A DNA stretch of 40,055 nucleotides, from assembly GCA_029262835.1 (NCBI GenBank), contig JAJCYQ010000087.1:1-40055 (forward strand). The letters are read 5' to 3'. Below the pieces are notes generated by a model. The model made no database searches, was not told the origin of the DNA, and was given only the letters and a program-made list of their open reading frames with translations. A program made the position numbers and the translations under genes. This document shows, piece by piece, positions 30,908 through 39,098 of the stretch (within the stretch, counting starts at the first letter, position 1; each line of letters begins with the position of its first letter). This DNA is from Bacteroidota bacterium. GTDB taxonomy: Bacteria > Bacteroidota > Rhodothermia > Rhodothermales > UBA10348.

Positions 30908-33616
30908 ATGGCCGACGACGCGCCCCGGCACTTCGACAGCGACAGCTTCGACAGCAACTCCTTCGACAGCGACAGCTTCGAAATAGAGATTGCCCTTTCA
31001 ACGTGGCGACAGTTCCTCTCGCGCGACCGCGCCATCCTGCCGGAAGATCTGGATGAGTTGGAGTCGCATCTGCGCGACGAATACGCAGCCGCGCTGGCCG
31101 AGGGACTCCCGCCGCGAAAGGCCTACGAGAAGGCGCGCGCCAGCACGGGGAATCCAGGGGAGTTGCACACTGCCTACCGGCGCGTGGAATCGGAGAAGCG
31201 CTACTCGCGCCACGGTATGGGTCGGGAGGCCCGCTACATGTCGAGCCTTGCCCGGAGCTATGTGACGAGCGGTGCCCGGTCACTGGCCCGAAGCTCCGCC
31301 GCATCCATCATAAATATTGTGGGTCTGTCCATAGCGGTGGCCTGCGCCGTTACGGTCTATCTGTTTCTCGGCGTCTACTGGTCGCTCGATGCGTTTCACG
31401 AGAAAGGGGAGCGCATTTTCATGGTAGAACACGTTGTGGAGCGCAATGGACGTATGGAGACGCGCGGAACGGTACCCGAACCTCTCGGGCCGGCCATGGC
31501 GGTCGACATGCCGCAGGTACTGGGAGCGGTGCGCCTGGATCATGCAGGCACCACCGTCTCAAACGGCAACAGGTCGTTCCAGGAACGATTGACCTATACG
31601 GACGACGGTTTCTTCGACCTGTTCACGTTTCCCCTGGCCACTGGGAGTCCGGATGCCTTGACCGATCCGACGGCGGTTTATCTGAGCCACGAAACGGCGC
31701 AGCGACTGTTCGGGCTGCATGACGACCCTGTCGGCGAACAACTTACCCTCACCTTCGGTCCGTCCGATTCCAGGGAGGTCATCGTGGCTGGCGTGGCGGA
31801 GCCCTTTCCGGCAAATGCGGGTTTCGACTTTTCGGTTCTTGCTGGATGGGCGGCTCGAACCGCGGCCGCCGACCAAACGGCTGGTGGCCCCACAGATGGT
31901 GAATGGGGCGTTATGGTAAGCGGCCTTTTCGTGGAAGTCGCCGACGCATCGGAATTCGCTACAGCTGCTCTTGCCGGGCAACTCGCGGACTACATTCCGC
32001 GACAACGCGGAGCGCGCGACGACTATCCCATAGAGCGGTTTGTCCTGGATAACCTGCGTAACCCGATGCCCGGGGCCCACAAAGTATTGTTCAGACCCAC
32101 CGAGGCTCCGCACCCTATTCTGGCCGGTATGTTCGTGTTGTTGGCCGTCCTCATGATGGCCTTGTCGTGCTTCAACTACATCAATATCTCCATCGGACTG
32201 GCACTGCGACGATTGCGGGAGATCGGTGTGCGAAAGGTCATGGGCGGTACGCGTGGACAACTGACAGCCCAATTCATGGTCGAAAACCTCCTGTTGTGCT
32301 TCGGCGCCCTGGTGTTGGGCGTAGCAGGTGCCTGGTATGCGCTCATTCCCATCTTCAACAACCTGTTCGTGCTGCAGATCGAGTCGGGATTCTTCACAGA
32401 AGGGACGTTCTGGCTGTTTCTTGTGGTGCTCCTGCTGGGCACGGCTGTCCTGTCCGGTGCGTATCCAGCCTGGTACGTGTCCTCCTTTCGTCCTGTATCC
32501 ATTCTGGGAGGCCGTACGCGTCTGATGGGAAATGCCTGGCTCACGAAGATCTTCCTGTACACCCAGTTTTTCCTTGCCTTCGTCACAATCCTCGTGGTTG
32601 TTCTCGTTGCCGAAAATGGACGCTTCATGCGCGCCCTCGATTGGGGTCCAGAGGAGGCCTCGTCTGTACTCTACGTATCTGTGCCTCAATCAGACATGGT
32701 TACCGAAGTCTCCCAGTGGATTACGGCACGTTCGGACGTCGAACGTATGGCGGGCGCCGTGCACCATGCAGGCCGGTCCATGCCGACGACAGAAATTGAG
32801 ATCGACGGGCAGGTCCTCCTGACGCTGGTCTACCGGGTAGGAAGGGACTACCTGTCGGTCATGGGCCTCGATGAAACCGAACTGACGGCCGGGCGGGTGG
32901 TAGTGAACGAGACGTTCATGACGAGTGCGGGTTGGACTCTGGGAGATGGACACCGGGTCGCCCTTGACAGCACGACATACGAGGTCGCGTCCGTTATTCC
33001 GGACTTCCATATCAACCCACTCAGCATTCACCGCCCTGCACTTTTTGTGCTGGTCGATGATCCGGCCGCCCATACCTGGCTGGTTGCCCGAGCAGGCCGA
33101 GACGGCGCGCCTGCGATGCTGGATGACATCGAGGCACGTTGGCAGCAACGCTGGCCTGCCACCGAGTTTGACGGGGACGTTCAGGCACGCGTATTCAACC
33201 CATTTCTCGAGTCGTATGACAATCTTTCGAAGTCGCTCGGTTACCTGGGCGCGCTCGCACTGCTCATTGCCGCCATGGGGCTCTACGGCCTGTCCTCCCA
33301 GAACATCAGCAGGCGGATGAAGGAAGTCGCCATCCGGAAAGTGCTCGGTGCATCGAGTGGGCGCACCCTTCTGACTGTGAACAGCGCCTGGATTCGGATG
33401 GTTATCGTGACGGGAGTCGCGGCGACGCTGGCATCGCTCGCCATGCTGACCGCGGGATACTCCCTGGCGCCCGAAGAACTCCTGCTGATGCCCATTACGC
33501 CCCGTCCCTTCATCATCGGCTATATGACCGTCCTGGCTGCGGCCCTTCTGGCCATGGGGGCGCATGCCCGCAAAGTGACCTCCATGAACCCGGCCCTTAT
33601 CCTTCAATCTGCCTGA
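30908..33616 (+). CDS. Large FtsX-type ABC transporter permease with an N-terminal prefix domain
   Basis: A 902-residue inner-membrane protein. GGAGG 7 bases upstream supports the ATG at 30908. Residues about 10-27 are an acidic FDSDS repeat. Residues about 28-100 form a soluble helical 'permease prefix' domain (LPEDLDELESHLRDEYAAAL, KAYEKARASTGNPGELHTAY). Then a first TM helix (SIINIVGLSIAVACAVTVYL), a MacB-like periplasmic domain, three TM helices (ILAGMFVLLAVLMMALSCFN and following, with REIGVRKVMGGTRG), a second periplasmic domain, and three last TM helices with KEVAIRKVLGASSG. This is the double-repeat macrolide-exporter-like family. No ATPase gene adjoins. A PadR regulator follows by 22 bases and probably controls it. 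Confidence 0.92.
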   Translation: MADDAPRHFDSDSFDSNSFDSDSFEIEIALSTWRQFLSRDRAILPEDLDELESHLRDEYAAALAEGLPPRKAYEKARASTGNPGELHTAYRRVESEKRYSRHGMGREARYMSSLARSYVTSGARSLARSSAASIINIVGLSIAVACAVTVYLFLGVYWSLDAFHEKGERIFMVEHVVERNGRMETRGTVPEPLGPAMAVDMPQVLGAVRLDHAGTTVSNGNRSFQERLTYTDDGFFDLFTFPLATGSPDALTDPTAVYLSHETAQRLFGLHDDPVGEQLTLTFGPSDSREVIVAGVAEPFPANAGFDFSVLAGWAARTAAADQTAGGPTDGEWGVMVSGLFVEVADASEFATAALAGQLADYIPRQRGARDDYPIERFVLDNLRNPMPGAHKVLFRPTEAPHPILAGMFVLLAVLMMALSCFNYINISIGLALRRLREIGVRKVMGGTRGQLTAQFMVENLLLCFGALVLGVAGAWYALIPIFNNLFVLQIESGFFTEGTFWLFLVVLLLGTAVLSGAYPAWYVSSFRPVSILGGRTRLMGNAWLTKIFLYTQFFLAFVTILVVVLVAENGRFMRALDWGPEEASSVLYVSVPQSDMVTEVSQWITARSDVERMAGAVHHAGRSMPTTEIEIDGQVLLTLVYRVGRDYLSVMGLDETELTAGRVVVNETFMTSAGWTLGDGHRVALDSTTYEVASVIPDFHINPLSIHRPALFVLVDDPAAHTWLVARAGRDGAPAMLDDIEARWQQRWPATEFDGDVQARVFNPFLESYDNLSKSLGYLGALALLIAAMGLYGLSSQNISRRMKEVAIRKVLGASSGRTLLTVNSAWIRMVIVTGVAATLASLAMLTAGYSLAPEELLLMPITPRPFIIGYMTVLAAALLAMGAHARKVTSMNPALILQSA
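30932..30976. repeat. 15-base tandem repeat at the N-terminus of the FtsX-like gene
   Basis: Three in-frame units of TTCGACAGCGACAGC (the middle one with TTCGACAGCAACTCC) encode FDSDS-FDSNS-FDSDS, giving the protein an acidic, Ser-rich leader before its prefix domain. Confidence 0.9.
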
Positions 33617-33638
33617 CGAGACCTCTGTACAGAACAAA

Positions 33639-33965
33639 ATGTCCACAAAATCCCTGAACGGCGCATCGATCACGGCGATTGTCCTCTCCATCCTGCGGCG
33701 CGGCGACAGCTATGGCTACGAAATCATAAGCCGCGTCCGCGAGCTCTCGCAGGGCGATGTGGAATGGACGGCCGGCTCTCTGTATCCGGTCCTGCACCGC
33801 ATGAAGACCAATGGGTGGATCCGCGATTACTGGCATGAGCCCGACGGCGAGCGCCGGCGCCGCTACTACGCCATTACGCCGGCGGGCGAAAAAGCGCTGG
33901 AGACAGAGCGCCGTAAGTGGATGACGTTCCACCGCGTGCTGACTACGCTCTGGGAAGGGGCGTAA
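33639..33965 (+). CDS. PadR family transcriptional regulator
   Basis: A 108-residue winged-helix regulator. Family marks are ITAIVLSILRRGDSYGYEII, VEWTAGSLYPVLHRMKTNGW (recognition helix and wing) and RRRYYAITPAGEKALETERR. It binds DNA as a dimer and usually represses its neighbours in response to small molecules. It lies 22 bases after the FtsX-like permease, with no clear Shine-Dalgarno, and is probably cotranscribed. In Bacteroidota and Acidobacteria such PadR and prefix-domain permease pairs are common, so it likely regulates the permease operon. Confidence 0.93.
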   Translation: MSTKSLNGASITAIVLSILRRGDSYGYEIISRVRELSQGDVEWTAGSLYPVLHRMKTNGWIRDYWHEPDGERRRRYYAITPAGEKALETERRKWMTFHRVLTTLWEGA

Positions 33966-33977
33966 CCGCACCTTCTG

Positions 33978-34005
33978 TTGGCATTTGATGGGGACATTTT
34001 ATACT
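33978..34005 (+). promoter_or_regulatory. Sigma-70-like promoter candidate for the secreted unknown gene
   Basis: TTGGCA (33978-33983) and TATACT (34000-34005) are 16 bases apart, each one base off the sigma-70 consensus. The leader that would follow (about 140 bases) holds two GC hairpins: GGCCTGC/GCAGGCC (34095-34110) and CGCGG/CCGCG (34116-34128), then GGAGG before the ATG at 34150. Whether this lineage uses such a promoter is uncertain. Confidence 0.4.
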
Positions 34006-34149
34006 ATTACCCGGCACGCAATGCCAGGCACGCATTTTCTACCAGCCAAACCCCACCGAGCGCCCAAAAAAACAGCTACCATCCTTTAACCCAAGGCCTG
34101 CCAGCAGGCCGAAATCGCGGCGTCCGCGGATGCCCGGAGGAATAGCTCA

Positions 34150-34677
34150 ATGCGCTCGTTTTTTGCTCTTGTCATCGTTCTTTTGGCTCTGCCCGCCCTG
34201 GCCCTCGTACCCGTCCCTTCTGCCAGCGGGCAGGAATCATCTATCGAGATCCTGCTTCGGCCTGTGGACACACCGACGGCGCTCGATGAGGCGGTGCTGA
34301 ACGCCTTCCGGATGTCCTTCCGCTCGCGCAATGTCGATGTCGGACCCTCGCTGGCCGTGCTTCACGTGTCAACGGGCACATTCACGACGCCCGACGGCGC
34401 GACCTACGGTATGCTCTCCGTCGCTGAGTCGAGTCGGCTTGGAAAGAGTATGATAGATGCGGGCGCCGAGCACGAAATCTGGTACGCAGGCAAGAACGTA
34501 ACCTCGTTCACGCCCGATGCGCGCGAAATCCGGCAGTACATGACGCGCGAGGTGCTCTCGGACGTTTCGCAGGTGACCGTCATGAGATCGATTGCCTTTG
34601 AGCTGGACAGCGCGAGCAGCGCCGTGGAGTCCTACGTGGCCGACTACATGGCGCGGCACACGTACAGGCGCGAGTAG
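34150..34677 (+). CDS. Secreted protein of unknown function
   Basis: A 175-residue protein with a clean Sec signal (MRSFFALVIVLLALPALALV, cleavage near SASGQ) and a Shine-Dalgarno (GGAGG, 34136-34140) before the ATG. The mature part is mixed alpha/beta: IEILLRPVDTPTALDEAVLN, FRSRNVDVGPSLAVLHVST, a middle DGATYGMLSV and YAGKNVTSFTPDAREIRQYM, and a helical end SAVESYVADYMARHTY. It has no cysteine in the mature part and no motif I recognise. The stop is one base from that of the convergent DDAH-like gene. It does not clearly belong to the PadR/permease operon, being 184 bases away with its own promoter candidate. Confidence 0.8.
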   Translation: MRSFFALVIVLLALPALALVPVPSASGQESSIEILLRPVDTPTALDEAVLNAFRMSFRSRNVDVGPSLAVLHVSTGTFTTPDGATYGMLSVAESSRLGKSMIDAGAEHEIWYAGKNVTSFTPDAREIRQYMTREVLSDVSQVTVMRSIAFELDSASSAVESYVADYMARHTYRRE

Positions 34678-34678
34678 T

Positions 34679-35476
34679 TCACGGCGCGATAAGGGGCTCT
34701 GACGTAGTGTTCACAGCCCCTAGCACGCTCATGCACGTCAGGCCCGCCTCGGCTTTCAGGAATTCGGAGATGTCGAGCTCGCCCACGTCAAAGCCCCGGC
34801 GGCGGATGCGCCCTGCTGTCCGGGGGAAACTGCTCGCGATCGCAAGATGGCCCTTCGCGCGGAGTACGTTTGCGGCGAAGGGTTCACGCGGGTCGACGGG
34901 CAGGAGGTCGAGGCCGTCGAAGGGCGCCGCATCGACCCAGTCCGGATTGATGAGGAGCGTTTCATCGCTGAGCGCCGTGCACGCCGTTTTCAGGTGCAGG
35001 CAGCCGGTTACGCGCACGGGTGTTACCGTATAGCCGAAGTCCGCGACTATGCGGGCGACGGCGTCGAGCCCCTGCTGGTCGGTGCGCGGCCCCTGTCCAA
35101 TGAACAGGTGCCGGCCAAGCCGGAGGACGTCGCCGCCCTCGATGCGGGCCTCTCCGGCGAGGCGGACAACAGGCTGCGCGCGGACGGCTCCCAGGGCACG
35201 TTCCATGAGATCGGCCTCGGCGCTGCGCGATGTAGCGCCGAGCGGCGTGACGAGGGCCACTTCGGGCAGGACAATGGCGGCGTCTTCCACGAACACGCTG
35301 TCCGGCAGGGTGGGCTCGGCCGGGAGCGTCGTAACCGCCAGGCCCCAGGCGCGCAGCAGGTCCACGTAGGCGGCGTGCTGGGCCTCGGCTTTCGTGGTGT
35401 CAATGGGCGTCCGGTTCAGATACGTGCGTTCGCCGTCGGCAAGACGGGGCGCCGGTCGGCGGGTAATGGCCATCAT
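34679..35476 (-). CDS. Dimethylarginine dimethylaminohydrolase-like amidinohydrolase (DDAH family)
   Basis: A 265-residue enzyme of the guanidino-group modifying superfamily. The start overlaps the upstream stop as ATGA (35473-35476). Features are the LPDSVFVEDAAIVLPEVALV block (substrate-binding Glu/Asp), ARIEGGDVLRLGRHLFIGQG, the catalytic His in VTGCLHLKTACTAL and the catalytic Cys near the end in AEAGLTCMSVLGAVNTTSEP. DDAH hydrolyses methylated arginines to citrulline and amines; relatives act on arginine or peptidyl-arginine. Length and motif spacing are normal. It is cytosolic. The link with the sorbosone-dehydrogenase-like gene upstream is only positional. Confidence 0.92.
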   Translation of the reverse strand: MMAITRRPAPRLADGERTYLNRTPIDTTKAEAQHAAYVDLLRAWGLAVTTLPAEPTLPDSVFVEDAAIVLPEVALVTPLGATSRSAEADLMERALGAVRAQPVVRLAGEARIEGGDVLRLGRHLFIGQGPRTDQQGLDAVARIVADFGYTVTPVRVTGCLHLKTACTALSDETLLINPDWVDAAPFDGLDLLPVDPREPFAANVLRAKGHLAIASSFPRTAGRIRRRGFDVGELDISEFLKAEAGLTCMSVLGAVNTTSEPLIAP

Positions 35477-37155
35477 GGCCGGTCCAGGATGACGACCTGC
35501 TTCATGACAGGGGCCCGGTCCGGGGCGCGGAGCGCGAGCATATAGACGCCTGCCGCGAGGCCCGAGGTGGGAAACGTGAAACGGCCACGGTTGCCCGCGG
35601 GAACGAACTGCGGGTCGGCCCGGACCACGCGTTGCCCGTTGGCGGCGAAGAGATCGGCCTGCACAGCGCCCGATACGCCCGCCGTGAATTCGACCTCGAC
35701 GCGCTCTGCGGCCGGGTTGGGGAATACGGAGACCTCGATCGCACCGGGCAGCTCGTTCGATTCGGACGACTGTATGAGGCCGAATGCAACCTGCCAGATC
35801 CGCGCCTCTGATCCGAACTCCAGCACATAGAGCGCGCCGCCAATACGGACGGCATCGATCGGGTTCTGGAAGCCGGAGGCCACGCGCTGGACGCCCACGA
35901 CGGTGCCTGCGGCCGGGTCTTCAAACGACAGCAGGAGCAGGTCCTCCCCCTCGCCCTCGAACGGCGCCAGGAGCGGGCTTTCGGGTCCCGTCCAGCCGAG
36001 CACGAAGGCCTGCCCCGTGAACGGATCGGGCAGGCTGTTTCCGGTGTCGAACACGAGGCCGAGCGGCGAGCGGTGACTGGTAAACGTCCCGAAGGGGGCG
36101 CCGGAGCCCGTGGCATCGACAATCTGGCCCGTCTGAGGGTCGCGGAAGAGGTCGGCGTCGGGTCCGACGTTCGTGACCGGATCGGTGAACGTGACGCCGC
36201 TCGGCGGCGGCGGGTAAGCTGGATCGTTATGGAAGTAGCCGCTGGCGACGGCCGTTGCGGCGGGGTTCAGCAAGAGGTCCGACGATGGATCGTACCCGGC
36301 GAACTGCATGGGCGTGTCGCTCATGCCCATGCGCCACGGGAATCCATAATGGGCCCCTCCGACAATCAGGTTCAGTTCCTCATTGTCGTCGCGGTCTCCG
36401 GAATTCTCGGTCCCATAGAGACGGCCCTCACCGTCGAACGCGAGCGAGAACGCGTTGCGGACGCCGTCGGCAAAGAGGTAGCCCCCCTGGCGCAGCGCCT
36501 CCTCTTCGGCTGGCAGCACAAGATTGGTGGCCGACGCCGGCACCCGCAGGATGGCCGACGTCAACGCCACCTCCCGTACGCCTGGAAACTGCCCGCCGTT
36601 TGACTGCTCTTCACCGTGGTCCGTGCGCGATCCGCTATTGACGTAGAGGAACTGGCCTCCCGGCCCGAGCCGGATGGCGTTCATGTTGTGGTCGAACGGC
36701 GTGTTGCTTTTCGGGTAGGGCTCCGTCACGGCCACTGTTTCCCAGGTCCGCCTGCCGCCGCCGTCCAGCACGCCGCGCCGAATGACGCCGATGTTGTACC
36801 CCGGTTGCGTGGCGGAATCGTTACCGACCAGGTACATCGTTCCGTCCGGCCCGATGTCGAGTCCCATGACGGGCTGCGGCGTGCCGTGGTCCGCCGCGGT
36901 ATAGACGCGCGTGACGGCCAGATTTTCTGTCGATGGATGCGCCGCATGGAGGTCCCCATTCATGGATGCGACAATGATCTGTCCCGAGATAGGGTCATGC
37001 GCCATGCGGATGCCGCTCACGCCGGTTGCCGTCTCCTGGATGCTCAGAGCCGGATGGTGGGCCACAGGCTGGGCTGCGGCCGACGTCGGCGAGAGCAGCA
37101 GGAGGGCGGCGGTCGAGGCTGCCGCGAGTGCCAGAAGGAGTGTGTGGACGTGCAT
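35473..37155 (-). CDS. Secreted glucose/sorbosone dehydrogenase-like protein with a T9SS sorting tail
   Basis: A 560-residue secreted beta-propeller protein. I start at the ATG at 37155, which opens the Sec signal MHVHTLLLALAAASTAALLL ending at SAAAQ; an ATG at 37173 adds 6 residues. The propeller resembles PQQ-dependent sugar dehydrogenases: MGLDIGPDGTMYLVGND, FDHNMNAIRLGPGGQFLYVN, YLFADGVRNAFSLAFDGEGR, LYGTENSGDRDDNEELNLIV and HYGFPWRMGM. The C-terminal about 85 residues form a Por-type type IX secretion domain (VSVFPNPAAERVEVEF, LFAANGQRVV, LAAGVYMLALRA, KQVVIL). So it should cross the outer membrane and be anchored or released. Enzyme activity and PQQ use are not proved by the sequence. 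Confidence 0.9.
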   Translation of the reverse strand: MHVHTLLLALAAASTAALLLLSPTSAAAQPVAHHPALSIQETATGVSGIRMAHDPISGQIIVASMNGDLHAAHPSTENLAVTRVYTAADHGTPQPVMGLDIGPDGTMYLVGNDSATQPGYNIGVIRRGVLDGGGRRTWETVAVTEPYPKSNTPFDHNMNAIRLGPGGQFLYVNSGSRTDHGEEQSNGGQFPGVREVALTSAILRVPASATNLVLPAEEEALRQGGYLFADGVRNAFSLAFDGEGRLYGTENSGDRDDNEELNLIVGGAHYGFPWRMGMSDTPMQFAGYDPSSDLLLNPAATAVASGYFHNDPAYPPPPSGVTFTDPVTNVGPDADLFRDPQTGQIVDATGSGAPFGTFTSHRSPLGLVFDTGNSLPDPFTGQAFVLGWTGPESPLLAPFEGEGEDLLLLSFEDPAAGTVVGVQRVASGFQNPIDAVRIGGALYVLEFGSEARIWQVAFGLIQSSESNELPGAIEVSVFPNPAAERVEVEFTAGVSGAVQADLFAANGQRVVRADPQFVPAGNRGRFTFPTSGLAAGVYMLALRAPDRAPVMKQVVILDRP

Positions 37156-37413
37156 ATGGGTGGGGCGCAGCATGGACAGGTGGTTTTATGTGGTGGGTTT
37201 TATGTCCTGAAGACTGTGCTTCAGCATGTCGTTCCATGCCAAGCCTTCTGCGCTCCGCGCCAGCCGTAGGCTCCCCGCCTGAAGCGGGCTGGGAACGTCC
37301 ATTTGTGACTGCTTTTCGGCATGGTCAGGTACGTGTTCGGTGAGGTTGAGCGTAATATAACGTAGTCAGCCTGCGTATCAGGGCGCTCTTGGGTAGTGTT
37401 GACACGCCCCAGT

Positions 37414-37427
37414 CCCGTACGGTAAAA
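37414..37427 (+). promoter_or_regulatory. Operator-like site 1 upstream of hipBA
   Basis: The 14-base sequence CCCGTACGGTAAAA, with a perfect palindrome CCGTACGG at its core. An identical copy lies 50 bases downstream. The pair brackets the likely hipBA promoter, which suits cooperative autorepression by HipB (inference). Confidence 0.6.
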
Positions 37428-37463
37428 AATAATTGCAATAACAACGGCCCGTCTATAACTTAT

Positions 37464-37477
37464 CCCGTACGGTAAAA
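37464..37477 (+). promoter_or_regulatory. Operator-like site 2 upstream of hipBA
   Basis: The second exact copy of CCCGTACGGTAAAA, here preceded by TTAT, so it reads TTATCCCGTACGGTAA, a near-palindrome. It lies 18 bases before the hipB ATG, just after the possible -10 element. Confidence 0.6.
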
Positions 37478-37495
37478 CGCGAAGGGTCAGAGGGC

Positions 37496-37777
37496 ATGCA
37501 GAGAGACAGTCATAAAGGAAGGGACAGTCATAAAGTACCGGACAGTCAGACAGGGAACGTCAGGACGGCTGCCGAACTGGGGCGCCTTGTTCGCGCCCAC
37601 CGGAATCAGTTGAACCTGACGCTCGAGACGGTCAGTGGTCTGAGTAACCTTGGCGTTCGGTTCCTCTCCGAATTCGAACGCGGAAAGGAAACGGCGGAAC
37701 TGGGTAAAGTATTGAAAACCCTGCATGTACTGGGGCTGGATGTCGTTGTGAGGCCGAAAGGAGCCGCTGGCGAATGA
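37496..37777 (+). CDS. hipB: HipB-type antitoxin, helix-turn-helix protein
   Basis: A 93-residue DNA-binding antitoxin. The Xre-type helix-turn-helix covers about residues 23-80: TAAELGRLVRAHRNQLNLTL, ETVSGLSNLGVRFLSEFERG and ETAELGKVLKTLHVLGLDVVV. It would bind and neutralise HipA and repress the operon through the two upstream sites. The N-terminal 20 residues are three six-residue repeats (DSHKGR, DSHKVP, DSQTGN) from an 18-base tandem repeat, unusual for the family. It is possible that translation starts later, but no better start codon lies near the helix-turn-helix. Its stop overlaps the hipA start (ATGA). Confidence 0.9.
   Translation: MQRDSHKGRDSHKVPDSQTGNVRTAAELGRLVRAHRNQLNLTLETVSGLSNLGVRFLSEFERGKETAELGKVLKTLHVLGLDVVVRPKGAAGE
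37505..37558. repeat. 18-base tandem repeat at the start of hipB
   Basis: GACAGTCATAAAG occurs at 37505 and 37523, and GACAGTCAGACAG at 37541, an exact 18-base period. The repeat is in frame and lies directly after the hipB start codon. Confidence 0.88.
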
Positions 37778-39006
37778 AACGGCGTGACGATATCGCTGTC
37801 TGGCATGAAGACCAGCAGGTGGGCACGCTCTGGCGCTCCCCATCTGGAACGATCGGCTTCCGCTACCACCCGTCGTGGATCCAGAATCGCGGTTTCGCGC
37901 TCTCGAGGTCCATGCCTGTCACTCGCCTGGAGTACGATCCGGCAGGCGGCACGGCGCACCGCTTCTTCGCAAATCTGCTGCCGGAAGGGGCCGTTCGGGA
38001 GCGGATTGTACGAGATCTGAAGGTTCAGAACACCGATTATGACCTGCTGTGCGCACTGGGTGGGGAATGCGCAGGGGCACTCTCTGTGGGCGAGGAGCCG
38101 GCGGCAACCTCCGGGTACCGCCCGCTCGACACGGAAGAACTGGAGCGAATTATTGCGCACCGTGGATACGTCTACACGTCCCTGGCCGAGCGGGACAGGC
38201 CGAGGTTGTCGCTTGCAGGTGCACAGGACAAGATCCCCGTCTATATCAAAGACGGCACCATGTATCTGTCAGAAGGAGATGCGCCGTCGAGCCACATCCT
38301 GAAATTCGAGTCGGCAGATTTCAGGAATGTCATCCTGTATGAAGCGTTTACCATGCGTCTGGCCCGTGCCGTGGGCTTGCCGGTCGCGCGCGTCGAGTTG
38401 AAGGGGTCGGCGCGGAACAGGTATCTGGTCGTGGCCCGGTACGACAGGCACGTGGATCGTGATGGATGCATCCGTCGCATCCATCAGGAGGACTTCTGCC
38501 AGGCGCTCGGGGTAGATGCGGATGCGAAGTACGAAGAACACGGCGGTCCGTCGTTCCCGGACTGCCTGCGCCTGGTGCAGGACATGTCGACCGAGCCGAC
38601 GACCGATGTACTGCTCCTGCTCAAATGGCAGGCGTTCAACGTGTTGGCGGGGAACTCGGATGGGCATGCCAAGAATCTGTCCATGTTGTATGGACGCGAC
38701 GGTTCGGTCCGGCTGGCCCCTTTCTACGATCTTGTGTGTACGCGGGCCATTGCGCGGATAGATCACCGACTCGCCCTTTTCGTGGGCGGTGAGCGGGATC
38801 CCGGGCAGGTTTCCCGTCAGCACTGGGAGGCGCTCGCTGAGGCGTGTGATCTCCGGCCCAAACTCGTGATGGACATGGCGACGGGTATCGCGGATGGGCT
38901 TGAGGCGCGTCTGGATGACGTCCTGGATCAGTTCGAACGCCTACCCGCCCTGCAGCGCGTATCCAAGGTCGTGCGAACGCAACTGCGCCGCTTTTCGCGG
39001 TCGTGA
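37774..39006 (+). CDS. hipA: HipA serine/threonine kinase toxin
   Basis: A 410-residue full-length HipA kinase with its N-terminal subdomain (VWHEDQQVGTLWRS, FANLLPEG). The phosphate loop is RLSLAGAQDKIPV, with Ser146 where E. coli HipA is autophosphorylated. The ATP Lys is in SHILKFE (Lys177). The catalytic loop GNSDGHAKNLS has Asp296 and Asn301, and the metal Asp319 is in APFYDLVCT, so all key residues are present and spaced as in E. coli HipA. Known HipA phosphorylates glutamyl-tRNA synthetase, stops translation and gives persister cells; other HipA proteins have other tRNA-synthetase targets. It is coupled to hipB by ATGA and should be an active toxin held by HipB. Confidence 0.95.
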   Translation: MKRRDDIAVWHEDQQVGTLWRSPSGTIGFRYHPSWIQNRGFALSRSMPVTRLEYDPAGGTAHRFFANLLPEGAVRERIVRDLKVQNTDYDLLCALGGECAGALSVGEEPAATSGYRPLDTEELERIIAHRGYVYTSLAERDRPRLSLAGAQDKIPVYIKDGTMYLSEGDAPSSHILKFESADFRNVILYEAFTMRLARAVGLPVARVELKGSARNRYLVVARYDRHVDRDGCIRRIHQEDFCQALGVDADAKYEEHGGPSFPDCLRLVQDMSTEPTTDVLLLLKWQAFNVLAGNSDGHAKNLSMLYGRDGSVRLAPFYDLVCTRAIARIDHRLALFVGGERDPGQVSRQHWEALAEACDLRPKLVMDMATGIADGLEARLDDVLDQFERLPALQRVSKVVRTQLRRFSRS

Positions 39007-39038
39007 CGGTTCGTTGGAGGGGGAAGTTGGAATAAAGG

Positions 39039-39067
39039 TTGCAAATCCGCGTTCTGTATTCTAGATT
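39039..39067 (+). promoter_or_regulatory. Weak promoter candidate before the winged-helix gene
   Basis: TTGCAA (39039-39044) and TAGATT (39062-39067) are 17 bases apart in an AT-rich stretch between hipA and the next gene, with the direct repeat ATTCTA beside it. Each hexamer matches the sigma-70 consensus at four of six bases, so this is only a suggestion. Confidence 0.25.
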
Positions 39068-39098
39068 CTAAAATATCGATCGTTTACCACCCACGACC

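Larger units (their letters stand above)
37156..37495. promoter_or_regulatory. Divergent intergenic region upstream of hipBA
   Basis: A 340-base gene-free stretch between divergent genes. A direct repeat GGTTTTATGT occurs at 37182 and 37196 near the dehydrogenase start. A small hairpin, CCCGC/GCGGG, lies at 37274-37288. The hipB side is AT-rich and holds the two CCCGTACGGTAAAA sites described separately. Between them lie TTGCAA (37433-37438) and TATAAC (37454-37459), 15 bases apart, a possible hipBA promoter with a short spacer. Confidence 0.5.
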
